Shown one piece after another: positions 41,691 through 51,219 of a DNA stretch of 64,000 bases (positions are counted from its first letter, which is position 1; each line of letters begins with the position of its first letter). Location: contig DATMGN010000050.1 in NCBI GenBank assembly GCA_035555435.1, positions 7,493 through 71,492 on the forward strand. Direction: 5' to 3'. The notes below the pieces were generated by a model. The model searched no databases. It was not told the DNA's origin and saw only the letters and a list, made by a program, of their open reading frames with translations. The position numbers and the translations under genes are program-made. The stretch is from 73-13 sp035555435. GTDB taxonomy: Bacteria > Actinomycetota > Actinomycetes > Actinomycetales > Microbacteriaceae.

Positions 41691-43357
41691 GTACGGCTGC
41701 CGCACCGACCGCCCAGGAGCGCCCGCCCACCCGGCGGGAATGGCTCGGTCTCGCCGTCCTGTCCATCGGGCTCGGACTCATCGTGCTCGACGGCACGATC
41801 GTCGGAGTCGCGCTGCCTGCCATCATCGACGACCTCGGCCTCAACTTCACCGACGCGCAATGGGTCAACAGTCTCTACGCCGTCGTGCTGGCCGCCCTGC
41901 TGCTGTCCGCCGGGAGTCTCGCGGACCGCTGGGGGCGCAAGCGCCTCTTCCTCGTCGGTCTGGTCGTGTTCATCGCGGGCAGTGTGCTCGCGTCTGCTGC
42001 GGGGACGGCGGAAGTGCTGATCGGGGCGCGCGCGGTGCAGGCGGTCGGGGCGGCGTTGATCATGCCCTCCACCCTCTCCACCGTCAACGCCGTGTTCCGG
42101 GGCAAGTACCGGGCCGCGGCGTTCGGGGTGTGGGGTGCCGTGATCTCCGGTGCCGCCGCCATCGGTCCGCTCGCCGGCGGCGCGCTCACCCAGTGGGCTT
42201 CGTGGCACTGGATCTTCCTGGTGAACCTCCCGCTCGGTGCCCTCGTGTTCGTCGCCGCCATCATGACGGTCACCGAGACCCGGGGCGAGAAGCAGCGCCC
42301 CGGCGCCGACGTCGACGGCGCACTGCTCAGCGCGATCGGATTCGGCGCACTCGTCTTCGCCGTCATCGAAGGCCCTGACCTCGGTTGGTGGACGCCAAAG
42401 CGTGACCTCACGATCCTCGGCTGGGTGTGGCCGAACGACGCGGCGATCTCGGCCGTGCCCGTCGCCCTCGCGATCGCCGCGGTCGCGCTCGTCCTGTTCG
42501 TGATCTGGGAACGACATCGCGAGAAGGTGCGGCGCGCCGCCCTCCTAGACCTCGGCCTGTTCTCGTTCCCAACGTTCTCCTGGGGCAACCTCACCGCTGC
42601 GATGGTCGCCGTAGGAGAGTTCGCGATCATCTTCGTGCTCCCGCTCTACCTCATCAACGCCCTCGGCCTGGACGTCATGGGGGCGGGACTCGTCCTCGCC
42701 GCGATGGCGATCGGCGCGTTCGCATCCGGCGCATCGGCCCGGCATTTCGCCGCGAAGTTCGGCTCCCCCGGAACGGTGCTCATCGGCCTGGGACTCGAAG
42801 TCGGCGGCGTCCTCGCCCTCGCCCTGCTCATGGGGCCCGCGAGTCCCGGGTGGCTCATCGCGATCCCGCTCACCGTCTACGGCCTCGGCCTCGGCCTCGC
42901 CTCCGCACAGCTCACGGGCACCGTGCTACGCGATATCCCGGTCGATGTGTCGGGCCAAGGCTCGGCGACCCAGAGCACCGTGCGGCAGATCGGCTCCGCC
43001 CTCGGCACCGCATTCGCCGGAGCGACGCTCTCGATCGCCCTCGCGATCACGCTCCCCGCGGCCCTCAACGACGCGGGAATCGCCGACTCGGAGGCCGATT
43101 CGCTCGCCGACGCCACCCGCCAATCGGCGGGCAGCACGATCATGCAGCTCCGCGAACAGGGAATCCACAGCAGTCTCGGGGATCAGACGGCGACAGCTGT
43201 CGACGCCCTCACGATCGGGTTCGCCGATGCGACCCGCTGGGCGCTGCTGATCGCGACCGGTTTCCTCGCGCTCGGATTCATCGGTGCCCTGCGCCTTCGC
43301 CGGGCATCGGTGTCGACCCCCATCGACTCGGCAGGTGACTCGAAGACGTCACGTTGA
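41687..43357 (+). CDS. DHA2-family drug:H+ antiporter (MFS, 14 TM)
   Basis: A 556-residue efflux pump. Motifs for the 14-helix DHA2 group are LDGTIVGVALPAIIDDLGLN (motif D1), AGSLADRWGRKRLFLVGLVV (motif A) and GVWGAVISGAAAIGPLAGG (motif C), plus ENLFW-type LVNLPLGALVFVAAI. The C-terminal tail includes an extended loop (about residues 465-510). The TTG start at 41687 overlaps the DUF2871 stop by TTGA, so before truncation both genes were probably read together. Its 3' end faces the helicase gene with 38 nt between stops. Substrate unknown. Confidence 0.88.
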   Translation: MSTAAAPTAQERPPTRREWLGLAVLSIGLGLIVLDGTIVGVALPAIIDDLGLNFTDAQWVNSLYAVVLAALLLSAGSLADRWGRKRLFLVGLVVFIAGSVLASAAGTAEVLIGARAVQAVGAALIMPSTLSTVNAVFRGKYRAAAFGVWGAVISGAAAIGPLAGGALTQWASWHWIFLVNLPLGALVFVAAIMTVTETRGEKQRPGADVDGALLSAIGFGALVFAVIEGPDLGWWTPKRDLTILGWVWPNDAAISAVPVALAIAAVALVLFVIWERHREKVRRAALLDLGLFSFPTFSWGNLTAAMVAVGEFAIIFVLPLYLINALGLDVMGAGLVLAAMAIGAFASGASARHFAAKFGSPGTVLIGLGLEVGGVLALALLMGPASPGWLIAIPLTVYGLGLGLASAQLTGTVLRDIPVDVSGQGSATQSTVRQIGSALGTAFAGATLSIALAITLPAALNDAGIADSEADSLADATRQSAGSTIMQLREQGIHSSLGDQTATAVDALTIGFADATRWALLIATGFLALGFIGALRLRRASVSTPIDSAGDSKTSR

Positions 43358-43395
43358 TGGCCGCGACTGGAGTTCTCGGCGGTCGGGCAGCCGCC

Positions 43396-45144
43396 TCATG
43401 CGTGGATCTGGGTGCGCAGGCGATCGATTCGGGCCTGCAGCTGCGCGACACTTGCGCGGGACACCTCCGGGCCGCCGCACACGCGACGCAACTCGGCGTG
43501 GATATGGCCGTGCGGCTGCCCCGTGCGCTTGGAGTGCAGGCCGACGAGCGAGTGCAGCAGGCTGCGCTGCTCGGCGAGCGTGCGGTAGAGGGCCTGCGGG
43601 CGCTCCGCCGGGTGCGCCTCGGCACGGCGACTCTGGCGGGTCTGGCGATGGCGTAGCGCCTCGCGAAGCTCCTCGGGCGAGAGGATCGCGGGCACGGAGA
43701 GGAAGTCGAGCTCGTCGTCGCTGCCGGTGAACGCGGCGAAGCCGAACTCGTCGCCGTCGTAGACGACCCGCCCGAAGTCCGCGCTCGACGCGAGCGCCTG
43801 CCACTCGAACTCGTCGACGAGCGCCTCCGAGGCCCGGTCCTCGCTGTTCGCCGCTTCGAGCAGCCCCTCCTCGAAGCCGTCGGCATCGCGCGGCGCGCCG
43901 AGCACGTGGTCGCGCTCGCGCTCGATCGCCGTCGCGAGCTCGAGCAGCTGCGGGACGGATGGCAGGAAGATCGACGCGGTCTCGCCGCGACGGCGGGCCC
44001 GTACGAAGCGCCCGACGGCCTGCGCGAAGTAGAGCGGGGTCGCGGCGCTCGTCGCGTAGACGCCGACCGCCAGACGCGGCACGTCGACGCCCTCGGAGAC
44101 CATCCGCACGGCGACGAGCCAGCGCTGCTCCCCCGTCGCGAACTCCTCGATCCGGGCGGACGCCGCCGGATCGTCCGAGAGCACGACGATCGGCGCGCTG
44201 CCGGTGATCGCGGTCAGGATCTCGGCATATGCGCGTGCGGCGCGGTGATCGGTCGCAATGACGAGCCCGCCCGCGTCGGGGACGGCATGCCGCACATGGT
44301 CGAGCCGCCGGTCGGCGGCCTGCAGTACAGCGCGGATCCAGTCGCCGCCGGGGTCGAGCGCGGTGCGCCACGCCTGCGAGGTGACGTCGCGGGTGTCCGG
44401 CTGTCCGAGCCGCGCCTCCATCTCCTCGCCCGCGCGCGTGCGCCATCGCATGCCGCCCTCGTAGGCGAGGAAGACGACGGGGCGCACGACGCCGTCCTGC
44501 AGCGCGCGGCCGTATCCGTAGCGGTAGTCGGTCATGCTCATGCGCGAGCCGTCGGCCGCGGGCGCGTACTCGACGAACGGGATCTGCGCGTCGTCGCTGC
44601 GAAACGGGGTGCCGGTGAGCGAGAGCCGCCGCTCGGCCGTCGCGAAGGCCTCGCGGACCGCATCGCCCCAGCTCAGCGCGTCCCCCCCATGGTGCACCTC
44701 GTCGAGGATCACGAGAGTCCGGCCCGAGTCGGTGATACGCCGGTGCAGCGCCGCGTCCGCGGCGACCTGCGCATACGTGACGGCCATGCCGTGGAAGCGC
44801 CGGCCACCCCAGCCCTCGCCGTTGCGGTACATGGGGTCGAGGCGCACGCCACCGCGGGCGCCCGCATCGGCCCACTGCCGCTTCAGGTGCTCGGTCGGCG
44901 CCACGACGGTGATGCGGTCGACCGTGCCGCGCTCGAGCAGCTCGGCGGCGAGGCGCAGCGCGAACGTGGTCTTGCCGGCACCCGGTGTCGCGGCGGCGAG
45001 GAAGTCACGCGGACCCGCGCCGTCACCGCGTCGGAAGTACTCGGCGAGCGCCTCCTCCTGCCAGGCGCGCAGCCGTCCGGCGGTGCCCCACGGCGCGCGC
45101 TCGGGATAGGCCGGCGTCAGGCCGCGTTCGGGGATCATGCTCAT
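43396..45144 (-). CDS. DEAD/DEAH-box superfamily 2 helicase
   Basis: A 582-residue SF2 protein. Walker A is LAAATPGAGKTTFALRLAAE near residue 55, motif II is VILDEVHHGGDALSWG, motif III lies in LSLTGTPFRSDD, and the second RecA domain has ALVIATDHRAARAYAEIL-like strands with motif V VRMVSEGVDVPRLAVGVYAT and motif VI QAVGRFVRARRRGE. The C-terminal 130 residues are helical (YRTLAEQRSLLHSLVGLHSK and LQARIDRLRTQIHA). The start at 45144 (MSMIPERG) gives the family layout; the second Met at 45138 is an alternative. Function is probably in DNA or RNA repair; the family is common in actinobacteria near glnE. Confidence 0.88.
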   Translation of the reverse strand: MSMIPERGLTPAYPERAPWGTAGRLRAWQEEALAEYFRRGDGAGPRDFLAAATPGAGKTTFALRLAAELLERGTVDRITVVAPTEHLKRQWADAGARGGVRLDPMYRNGEGWGGRRFHGMAVTYAQVAADAALHRRITDSGRTLVILDEVHHGGDALSWGDAVREAFATAERRLSLTGTPFRSDDAQIPFVEYAPAADGSRMSMTDYRYGYGRALQDGVVRPVVFLAYEGGMRWRTRAGEEMEARLGQPDTRDVTSQAWRTALDPGGDWIRAVLQAADRRLDHVRHAVPDAGGLVIATDHRAARAYAEILTAITGSAPIVVLSDDPAASARIEEFATGEQRWLVAVRMVSEGVDVPRLAVGVYATSAATPLYFAQAVGRFVRARRRGETASIFLPSVPQLLELATAIERERDHVLGAPRDADGFEEGLLEAANSEDRASEALVDEFEWQALASSADFGRVVYDGDEFGFAAFTGSDDELDFLSVPAILSPEELREALRHRQTRQSRRAEAHPAERPQALYRTLAEQRSLLHSLVGLHSKRTGQPHGHIHAELRRVCGGPEVSRASVAQLQARIDRLRTQIHA

Positions 45145-45200
45145 TCGATCGTACCGACGCCCACCGACGCGGATCGCCGCAGGGGCCTGAAGCGTGGTGC

Positions 45201-48140
45201 TCAGCGGGACTCGTAGAAGCCGCGCTCGAAGACCTGGCGGGCGAGCCGCGTCGCGCGCAGGTAGTCCTCCTCGAGCTGCGCGGCCGAGCCCGGCGGGTAG
45301 CCGAGCAGCCGCGCGACGCCCTCGAGGTCGCGCCGGTCCGTCGGCAACAGGTCGGTCGTGCGATTGAGCCACAACGTCATGGCGGAGCGAGCCCGCGAGG
45401 CGAGCAGCCACGCCTCCCGCAGTCGTGCGGCGTCGGGCGGTGTGATGAGCCCGGCGTCCTGCGCTGCCTCGAGTGCGTCGAGCGTCGAGGTGGTCTGCAA
45501 CGCCGGGACGCGCGCCGCGTGCCGCAGCTGGATGAGCTGCACGAGCCATTCGACGTCGGAGATCGACCCGCGCCCCAGCTTGAGGTGGCGCTTGGGGTCC
45601 GCTCCCTGCGGGAGCCGCTCCGCTTCGACGCGCGCCTTGATGCGCTTGATCTCACGGATGTCCTGCTCGGCGGGCGCCTCGGGGTAGCGGACGGACGCGA
45701 TGAGCTCGGTGAACTCCTCGAGCAGCCCGGCATCGCCGGCGACGACCTGCGCCCGCAGCAGTGCCTGCGCCTCCCAGGACACGGCCCAGCGCGCGTAGTA
45801 GGCGCGATACGAGTCGACGGTGCGCACGATCGCGCCGTTCTTGCCCTCGGGCCGCAGGTCGATGTCGAGGTCGAGCGGGAGGCGCACGTCCTCGGTCAGG
45901 CGCTTCAGTTCCCGCACGATGCGCTCGCCGCGGGCGAGGGCCGCGTCGCCCGCGCCGGCGTCGCGCAGCACATACATGACGTCGGCGTCCGAGCCGAGTC
46001 CGAGCTCGCGACCGCCGTAGCGTCCCATCGCGACGATCCCGAACTCGATGCCGTCGTCCGGCTGGTGCGCGAACGCGAGCGCGCCCTGCAGCACCGTCGT
46101 GTTGACGTCGGCGAGCGCCGGCCCGAGCTCGCGGATGTCGAGGAGCCCGAGCATGGAGCCGATCGCGAGGCGCAGCACCTCGCGGCGGCGCAGTTGCCGC
46201 AGTGCCCGCATCGCCGACGCCTCGTCGTCCCGGTAGCGCGCCGTGACCGCCTCCTGCTCCTCCAGGAGCGCCGCAAGCGGGCGGGCGCGCAAGTCCTCGT
46301 CGGACTCGAGCCACGCCGCCGCCTCCGGGATGCGCTCGAACAGGCTCTGCACGAACCTCGAACCGCTCAGCACCTCGGTGAGCCGCTGGGCGACCCCGGA
46401 CGAGTCGCGCAGCAGGCGCAGATACCAGTACTCCTCGCCGAGCTTCTCCGAGATCCGGCGGAATGCGAGCAGCCCGCCATCCGGGTCGGCGCCGTCGGCG
46501 AGCCAGCGCAGCAGCACGGGCAGCAGCGTGCGCTGGATCTGGGCACGTCGGCTCAGCCCGCTCGTCAGCGCGCCGATGTGCGCGAGCGCGCCCTTGGGGT
46601 CGCGGAAGCCGATCGCGGCGAGGCGCGCGATCGCCTGCTCGCTCGTGAGCGCGAGGTCGCTGTCGGGGAGGGCCGCGACGGCGGACAGCAGCGGGCGATA
46701 GAAGAGCCGCTCGTGGAGCGTGCGCACCCGCGCCTTGACGCCCTGCCAGCGCTCGCGCATCTCGTCGGCGTTGGCGGCGAGGCCGGAAGCACGGGCGAGG
46801 ATGCGCAGGCCCGCCTCGTCGGTCGGCATGAGGTGGGTGCGCCGCAGCTGCCGCAGCTGCAGCCGGTGCTCCAGGAGCCGCAGGAAGCGGTACTGCTCGG
46901 CGAACTCGGTCGCCTCCGCGCGTCCGATGTAGCCGTGCTCGACGAGCCGGTGGAGCGCCGGGATCGTGCCGCGCACCCGCACCTCCGCGTCGGTGATGCC
47001 GTGCACGAGCTGCAGCAGCTGGACCGTGAACTCGATGTCGCGCAGTCCCCCGGGTCCTAGCTTCAGCTGGACGTCGACCTGCTCGGCCGGGATGTGCTCC
47101 GTCACCCGACCGCGCATCCGTTGCACCGACTCGACGAAGTTGGCCCGACCCGCCGACGACCACACGAGCGGCGCGACGGCCTCGGTGTAGCGGCGACCGA
47201 GCTCGACGTCCCCCGCGAGCGGCCGAGCCTTGAGGAGCGCCTGGAACTCCCAGTCCTTCGCCCAGCGCTCGTAGTAGGCGATGTGGGACTCGAGCGTGCG
47301 CACGAGCGCACCGTCCTTGCCCTCCGGCCGCAGGTTCGCGTCGACCTCCCACAGGCCCGGCTCGACCGCGAGCTCCATGATCCCGCGCGTCGTCAGCATC
47401 GCGAGCCGCGTGGCGACCTCGATCGCTCGGTGCTCCTCGATCGTCGCGTCGCCGCCGCCGACGAAGATGACGTCGACGTCGCTGAGGTAGTTGAGCTCGC
47501 GGCCACCCGCCTTGCCCATGCCGATGATCGCGAGCCGGGTCGCCGCGATCTCCTCCGCGGGGAACGGCGCGTCGCGACGCGCGATCGCGAGCGACGCGTC
47601 GAGCGCCGCCCCCGCGAGGTCGGACAGTCCCGCCGCGACCTGCTCGACCGCGCGCTGCCCATCGGGCTGGCCGAGGTCCCACGCCGCGAGACGCGCGAGC
47701 TGGCGGCGATATTCGATGCGCAGTGCCACGCGGGCGGGCTCGCCGCCGAGCCCGCCGATCCGGGCGGTCAGCTCGGCGTGCGCGGCCCGCTGCTCGAGCG
47801 GCGGCGTGACCGGCTCGAGCAGGCAGTCGAGCTCGCCGGGATGGCGGTGGAAGAACGCCGCGAGGCCCTCCGATGCCCCGAGCACGCGCACGAGATGCCC
47901 GGCCGCGACCTCGTCATCGAGGATGCGGCCGGTCGCCGCCGGATCGCGTTCTCGCAGGCGCAGCAGGCGCGACAGCGCCTCGTCGGGGTCAGCCGCCGCT
48001 GACAGCAGCTCGATCGCGTCGGGCCTCGCGAGCTGCTGGAGGCGCTCGCTCGCGCGCCCGAGGTCGGCGAAGCCGAGGCGCGCGAGCTCGGTGAGCGAAG
48101 CGGGCCGCTGATCCGCACCCGGACGCCTCGGCGCGTTCAC
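45201..48140 (-). CDS. glnE: Bifunctional glutamine synthetase adenylyltransferase/deadenylyltransferase
   Basis: A 979-residue enzyme that switches glutamine synthetase off by adenylylating its Tyr and on by removing AMP, according to nitrogen status. Two nucleotidyltransferase domains are seen: N-terminal GGRELNYLSDVDVIFVGG and C-terminal GGRELGLGSDADVMYVL, each with the acidic pair, separated by a helical linker; RPEGKDGALVRTLESHIAYY and RPEGKNGAIVRTVDSYRAYY repeat between halves. Its GTG start lies 16 nt after glnA2 on the same strand, preceded by a G-rich Shine-Dalgarno (GGGGGGA). Its presumed target is GlnA (29874-31310), which has the matching Tyr. Confidence 0.95.
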   Translation of the reverse strand: MNAPRRPGADQRPASLTELARLGFADLGRASERLQQLARPDAIELLSAAADPDEALSRLLRLRERDPAATGRILDDEVAAGHLVRVLGASEGLAAFFHRHPGELDCLLEPVTPPLEQRAAHAELTARIGGLGGEPARVALRIEYRRQLARLAAWDLGQPDGQRAVEQVAAGLSDLAGAALDASLAIARRDAPFPAEEIAATRLAIIGMGKAGGRELNYLSDVDVIFVGGGDATIEEHRAIEVATRLAMLTTRGIMELAVEPGLWEVDANLRPEGKDGALVRTLESHIAYYERWAKDWEFQALLKARPLAGDVELGRRYTEAVAPLVWSSAGRANFVESVQRMRGRVTEHIPAEQVDVQLKLGPGGLRDIEFTVQLLQLVHGITDAEVRVRGTIPALHRLVEHGYIGRAEATEFAEQYRFLRLLEHRLQLRQLRRTHLMPTDEAGLRILARASGLAANADEMRERWQGVKARVRTLHERLFYRPLLSAVAALPDSDLALTSEQAIARLAAIGFRDPKGALAHIGALTSGLSRRAQIQRTLLPVLLRWLADGADPDGGLLAFRRISEKLGEEYWYLRLLRDSSGVAQRLTEVLSGSRFVQSLFERIPEAAAWLESDEDLRARPLAALLEEQEAVTARYRDDEASAMRALRQLRRREVLRLAIGSMLGLLDIRELGPALADVNTTVLQGALAFAHQPDDGIEFGIVAMGRYGGRELGLGSDADVMYVLRDAGAGDAALARGERIVRELKRLTEDVRLPLDLDIDLRPEGKNGAIVRTVDSYRAYYARWAVSWEAQALLRAQVVAGDAGLLEEFTELIASVRYPEAPAEQDIREIKRIKARVEAERLPQGADPKRHLKLGRGSISDVEWLVQLIQLRHAARVPALQTTSTLDALEAAQDAGLITPPDAARLREAWLLASRARSAMTLWLNRTTDLLPTDRRDLEGVARLLGYPPGSAAQLEEDYLRATRLARQVFERGFYESR

Positions 48141-48156
48141 GACCGTCCCCCCTGGA

Positions 48157-49506
48157 TCAGAGGATGCGGAGGTTGCGCTCGAGCTCGAACGGCGTCACCT
48201 GGGACCGGTACGCGGCCCACTCCTGGCGCTTGTTGAGCAGGACGTAGTTGTAGACCTGCTCGCCCAGCGTCTCCGCGACGAGCTCGGAGTCCTCCATGAG
48301 CGACACCGCCTGGTCGAGGCTCGACGGCAGCTGCTCGTAGCCGAGCGCGCGGCGCTCCGACTCGGTCAGCTCCCACGGGTTCATCTCGGCCTCGGCGGGT
48401 AGCTCGTAGCCCTCCTCGATGCCCTTGAGCCCCGCGGCGAGCAGCAGCGAGTAGGCGAGGTACGGGTTCGCGGCGGAGTCGATCGCGCGGTACTCCACTC
48501 GCGCCGCCTGGCCCTTGCCCGGCTTGTAGAGCGGGACGCGCACGAGCGCGGCCCGGTTGTTGTGTCCCCACGTCACATAGCCGGGCGCCTCGTCGCCGCC
48601 CCAGAGGCGCTTGTACGAGTTGACGAACTGGTTCGTCACCGCCGTGATCTCGGGCGCATGCCGCAGCAGGCCCGCGATGAACTGCCGACCGACCGCGGAG
48701 AGCTGGTAGTGGCCTGCCGGGTCGTAGAACGCGTTCGCGTCGCCCTCGAAGAGGCTCATGTGCGTGTGCATGCCGCTGCCGGGCTGGTCGCTGAACGGCT
48801 TCGGCATGAACGTCGCGTAGACGCCCTGCTCGATCGCCACCTCCTTGATGACGGTGCGGAACGTCATGATGTTGTCCGCGGTCGTCAGCGCGTCCGCGTA
48901 GCGCAGGTCGATCTCGTTCTGTCCCGGACCCGCCTCGTGGTGGCTGAACTCGACCGAGATCCCGATGTCCTCGAGCATGCGCACGGAGCGCCGCCGGAAG
49001 TCGTGGGCCGTGCCGCCCGGGACGTTGTCGAAGAAGCCGGCCGTGTCGACCGGGATCGGCGTGCCGTCGGGACCGAGCTGCGGGCTCTTCAGGAGATAGA
49101 ACTCGACCTCGGGATGCGTGTAGAACGCGAAGCCACGATCGGCCGCCTTCGCGAGCGAGCGCTTGAGGACGTGGCGGGGGTCGGACGCCGATGCGTGCCC
49201 GTCGGGCGTCATGACGTCGCAGAACATGCGCGCGGTCGGATCGACCTCCCCGCGCCAGGGCAGGATCTGGAACGTCGTCGGGTCGGGGAACGCGAGCATG
49301 TCGGCCTCGTAGGCCCGCGTGAAGCCCTCGATCGCCGAGCCGTCGAAGCCGAGGCCCTCCGCGAAGGCGCCCTCGATCTCGGCGGGCGCGACCGCGACCG
49401 ACTTGAGGGTGCCGACGACGTCGGTGAACCAGAGGCGGATGAACTTGACGCCCCGCTCCTCGATCGTTCTGAGGACGAAGTCGCGCTGCTTATCCACGGA
49501 GCTCAC
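48157..49506 (-). CDS. glnA2: Glutamine synthetase II-type paralogue GlnA2 (type I alpha)
   Basis: A 449-residue type I glutamine synthetase without the extra segment of the primary enzyme. It shows FIRLWFTDVVGTLKSVAVAP, GLGFDGSAIEGFTR, the ATP/metal residues in HPEVEFYLLKSP, GPGQNEIDLRYADAL, MHTHMSLFEGDANAFYD and SYKRLWGGDEAP. The position of the regulatory Tyr reads EEGYELPAEAEMNPWEL, as in paralogues not adenylylated in actinobacteria. A TAGCCT -10 box ends 6 nt before the GTG, so the mRNA is predicted to be leaderless, and glnE follows on the same transcript. In actinobacteria, GlnA2-like proteins sometimes act on other amines; sequence alone does not settle this. Confidence 0.93.
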   Translation of the reverse strand: MSSVDKQRDFVLRTIEERGVKFIRLWFTDVVGTLKSVAVAPAEIEGAFAEGLGFDGSAIEGFTRAYEADMLAFPDPTTFQILPWRGEVDPTARMFCDVMTPDGHASASDPRHVLKRSLAKAADRGFAFYTHPEVEFYLLKSPQLGPDGTPIPVDTAGFFDNVPGGTAHDFRRRSVRMLEDIGISVEFSHHEAGPGQNEIDLRYADALTTADNIMTFRTVIKEVAIEQGVYATFMPKPFSDQPGSGMHTHMSLFEGDANAFYDPAGHYQLSAVGRQFIAGLLRHAPEITAVTNQFVNSYKRLWGGDEAPGYVTWGHNNRAALVRVPLYKPGKGQAARVEYRAIDSAANPYLAYSLLLAAGLKGIEEGYELPAEAEMNPWELTESERRALGYEQLPSSLDQAVSLMEDSELVAETLGEQVYNYVLLNKRQEWAAYRSQVTPFELERNLRIL

Positions 49507-49511
49507 GGTCC

Positions 49512-49518
49512 TAGGCTA
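49512..49518. promoter_or_regulatory. Overlapping divergent -10 boxes of glnA2 and nadE
   Basis: Plus strand TAGGCT (49512-49517) ends 7 nt before the nadE GTG; minus strand TAGCCT (49513-49518) ends 6 nt before the glnA2 GTG. The two boxes share five base pairs, so RNA polymerase cannot occupy both at once, implying mutual exclusion of the two leaderless transcripts. Confidence 0.6.
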
Positions 49519-49524
49519 GCGACT

Positions 49525-51210
49525 GTGACCGACCTGCGCCTGGCCCTCGCACAGACGAATCCGATCGTCGGCGACATCGCCGGCAACGCGGATCGCATCG
49601 TCGCCGCCGCGCGTGAGGCTGTCGCCGCCGGCGCGGACCTGCTCGCGACCGGCGAGATGGCGCTGAGCGGTTATCCGATCGAGGATCTCGCAGCCGAGCC
49701 CGCGTTCCTGCGGGCGGCGAGCGCCGGCGTGCGCGCGCTCGCCGAGCGGCTCGAGGCGGAGGGGCTCGGCGCGCTCCCCGTCGTCGTCGGACACCCCGAC
49801 GGCCCCACCGAGCCGGGGGCGCACGGCGGTGGCAGCGCGCCGACCGCGATCGCCCGCAACTGCGCCTCGGTGCTGCTCGGCGGGCGCATCGTGGGCCAGT
49901 ACGTCAAGCACCACCTGCCGAACTACGGCGTATTCGACGAGTACCGCAACTTCGTCCCGGGCGACGAGCCGCTCGTCATCACGATTCCCGCGCGATCCGA
50001 GGGCGCGGGCACCCGCGTCGCGATCATCATCTGCGAGGACCTCTGGCTCGACGCCGGTCCCGTCGCGCAGGTCCGCGAGTCCGCGGCCGACGTGCTCCTC
50101 GTCCTCAACGCGTCGCCGTTCGAGCGCGACAAGGACGAGGTGCGCCTCCCCCTCGCCGCGCGGCGCGCACGCGAGATCGGCGCGAGCGTCGCCTACGTCA
50201 ACATCGTCGGCGGTCAGGACGATCTCGTCTTCGACGGCGACTCGTTCGTCGTCGCCCCGGACGGCGAGCTCATCGCCCGCGCGCCCCAGTTCGCCGAGCA
50301 CGTGCTCATCGCCGACCTGTCGGCAACGGCGAGCGGTGTCCAGAACGCGATCGCCGAGCTCCCGAGTGACGAGGAGCAGATCTGGAACGCGCTCGTCACC
50401 GGGCTTCGCGACTACGTCGAGAAGAACGGCTTCCGCTCGGTCGTGCTCGGGCTCTCCGGCGGCATCGACTCCGCGGTCTGCGCCGCGCTCGCGGCCGACG
50501 CGATCGGGGGCGACCGCGTGTACGGGGTGTCGATGCCGTCGCGCTGGTCGTCGGGACACTCGCGTTCTGACGCCGACGACCTCGCCGCGCGGATCGGCCT
50601 CCACTACGAGACCGAGCCGATCGCCGACCTCGTCGCGCCGTTCGAGCACCAGCTCCGCCTGGAGGGCGTCGCCGCGGAGAACGTCCAGGCGCGCGCCCGC
50701 GGCGTCATCCTGATGGCGAAGTCGAACCAGCACGGCCACCTCGTGCTCACGACCGGCAACAAGACGGAGCTCTCCGTCGGCTACTCCACGATCTACGGCG
50801 ACTCCGCGGGGGGCTTCGCGCCGATCAAGGACGTCCCGAAGACGCTCGTGTGGGACCTGGCGCGGTGGCGCAACGCGCACGCCGAGGCGCGGGGCGAGAC
50901 CCCGCCGATCCCGGAGCACTCGATCTCCAAGCCCCCTTCGGCAGAGCTGCGCCCCGACCAGGTCGATCAGGACACGCTGCCGCCGTACGACGTGCTCGAT
51001 CCGCTGCTCGACGCGTACGTGAGCCGTCGGCTCGGCCGGCCCGAGCTCGTCGACCTCGGCTTCGACGCGGAGACCGTCGACTTCGTCGCGGGGCTCGTCG
51101 ATCGGGCGGAGTGGAAGCGGCGCCAGGGCGCGATCGGTCCGAAGATCAGCGGCATGGCGTTCGGCCGCGACCGCCGCCTCCCCATCACCGTCCGCCGCAC
51201 AACCTCCTAG
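49525..51210 (+). CDS. nadE: NAD+ synthase (glutamine-hydrolysing)
   Basis: A 561-residue two-domain enzyme that converts nicotinate adenine dinucleotide to NAD+ with ammonia from glutamine. The N-terminal nitrilase-type glutaminase has Glu in LLATGEMALSGYPIEDL, Lys in VKHHLPNYGVFDE and the nucleophile Cys in AIIICEDLWLDAG. The C-terminal synthetase domain has the PP-loop LGLSGGIDSAVCAALAA, VSMPSRWSSGHSRSDA and TGNKTELSVGYSTIYGD. The GTG at 49525 is supported by the TAGGCT box. panB follows by 9 nt in the same direction but has its own leaderless -10. Confidence 0.96.
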   Translation: MTDLRLALAQTNPIVGDIAGNADRIVAAAREAVAAGADLLATGEMALSGYPIEDLAAEPAFLRAASAGVRALAERLEAEGLGALPVVVGHPDGPTEPGAHGGGSAPTAIARNCASVLLGGRIVGQYVKHHLPNYGVFDEYRNFVPGDEPLVITIPARSEGAGTRVAIIICEDLWLDAGPVAQVRESAADVLLVLNASPFERDKDEVRLPLAARRAREIGASVAYVNIVGGQDDLVFDGDSFVVAPDGELIARAPQFAEHVLIADLSATASGVQNAIAELPSDEEQIWNALVTGLRDYVEKNGFRSVVLGLSGGIDSAVCAALAADAIGGDRVYGVSMPSRWSSGHSRSDADDLAARIGLHYETEPIADLVAPFEHQLRLEGVAAENVQARARGVILMAKSNQHGHLVLTTGNKTELSVGYSTIYGDSAGGFAPIKDVPKTLVWDLARWRNAHAEARGETPPIPEHSISKPPSAELRPDQVDQDTLPPYDVLDPLLDAYVSRRLGRPELVDLGFDAETVDFVAGLVDRAEWKRRQGAIGPKISGMAFGRDRRLPITVRRTTS

Positions 51211-51213
51211 GCT
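51208..51213 (+). promoter_or_regulatory. -10 box of panB (leaderless)
   Basis: TAGGCT ends 6 nt before the panB ATG; its first three bases are the TAG stop codon of nadE. Confidence 0.6.
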
Positions 51214-51219
51214 GAACGC

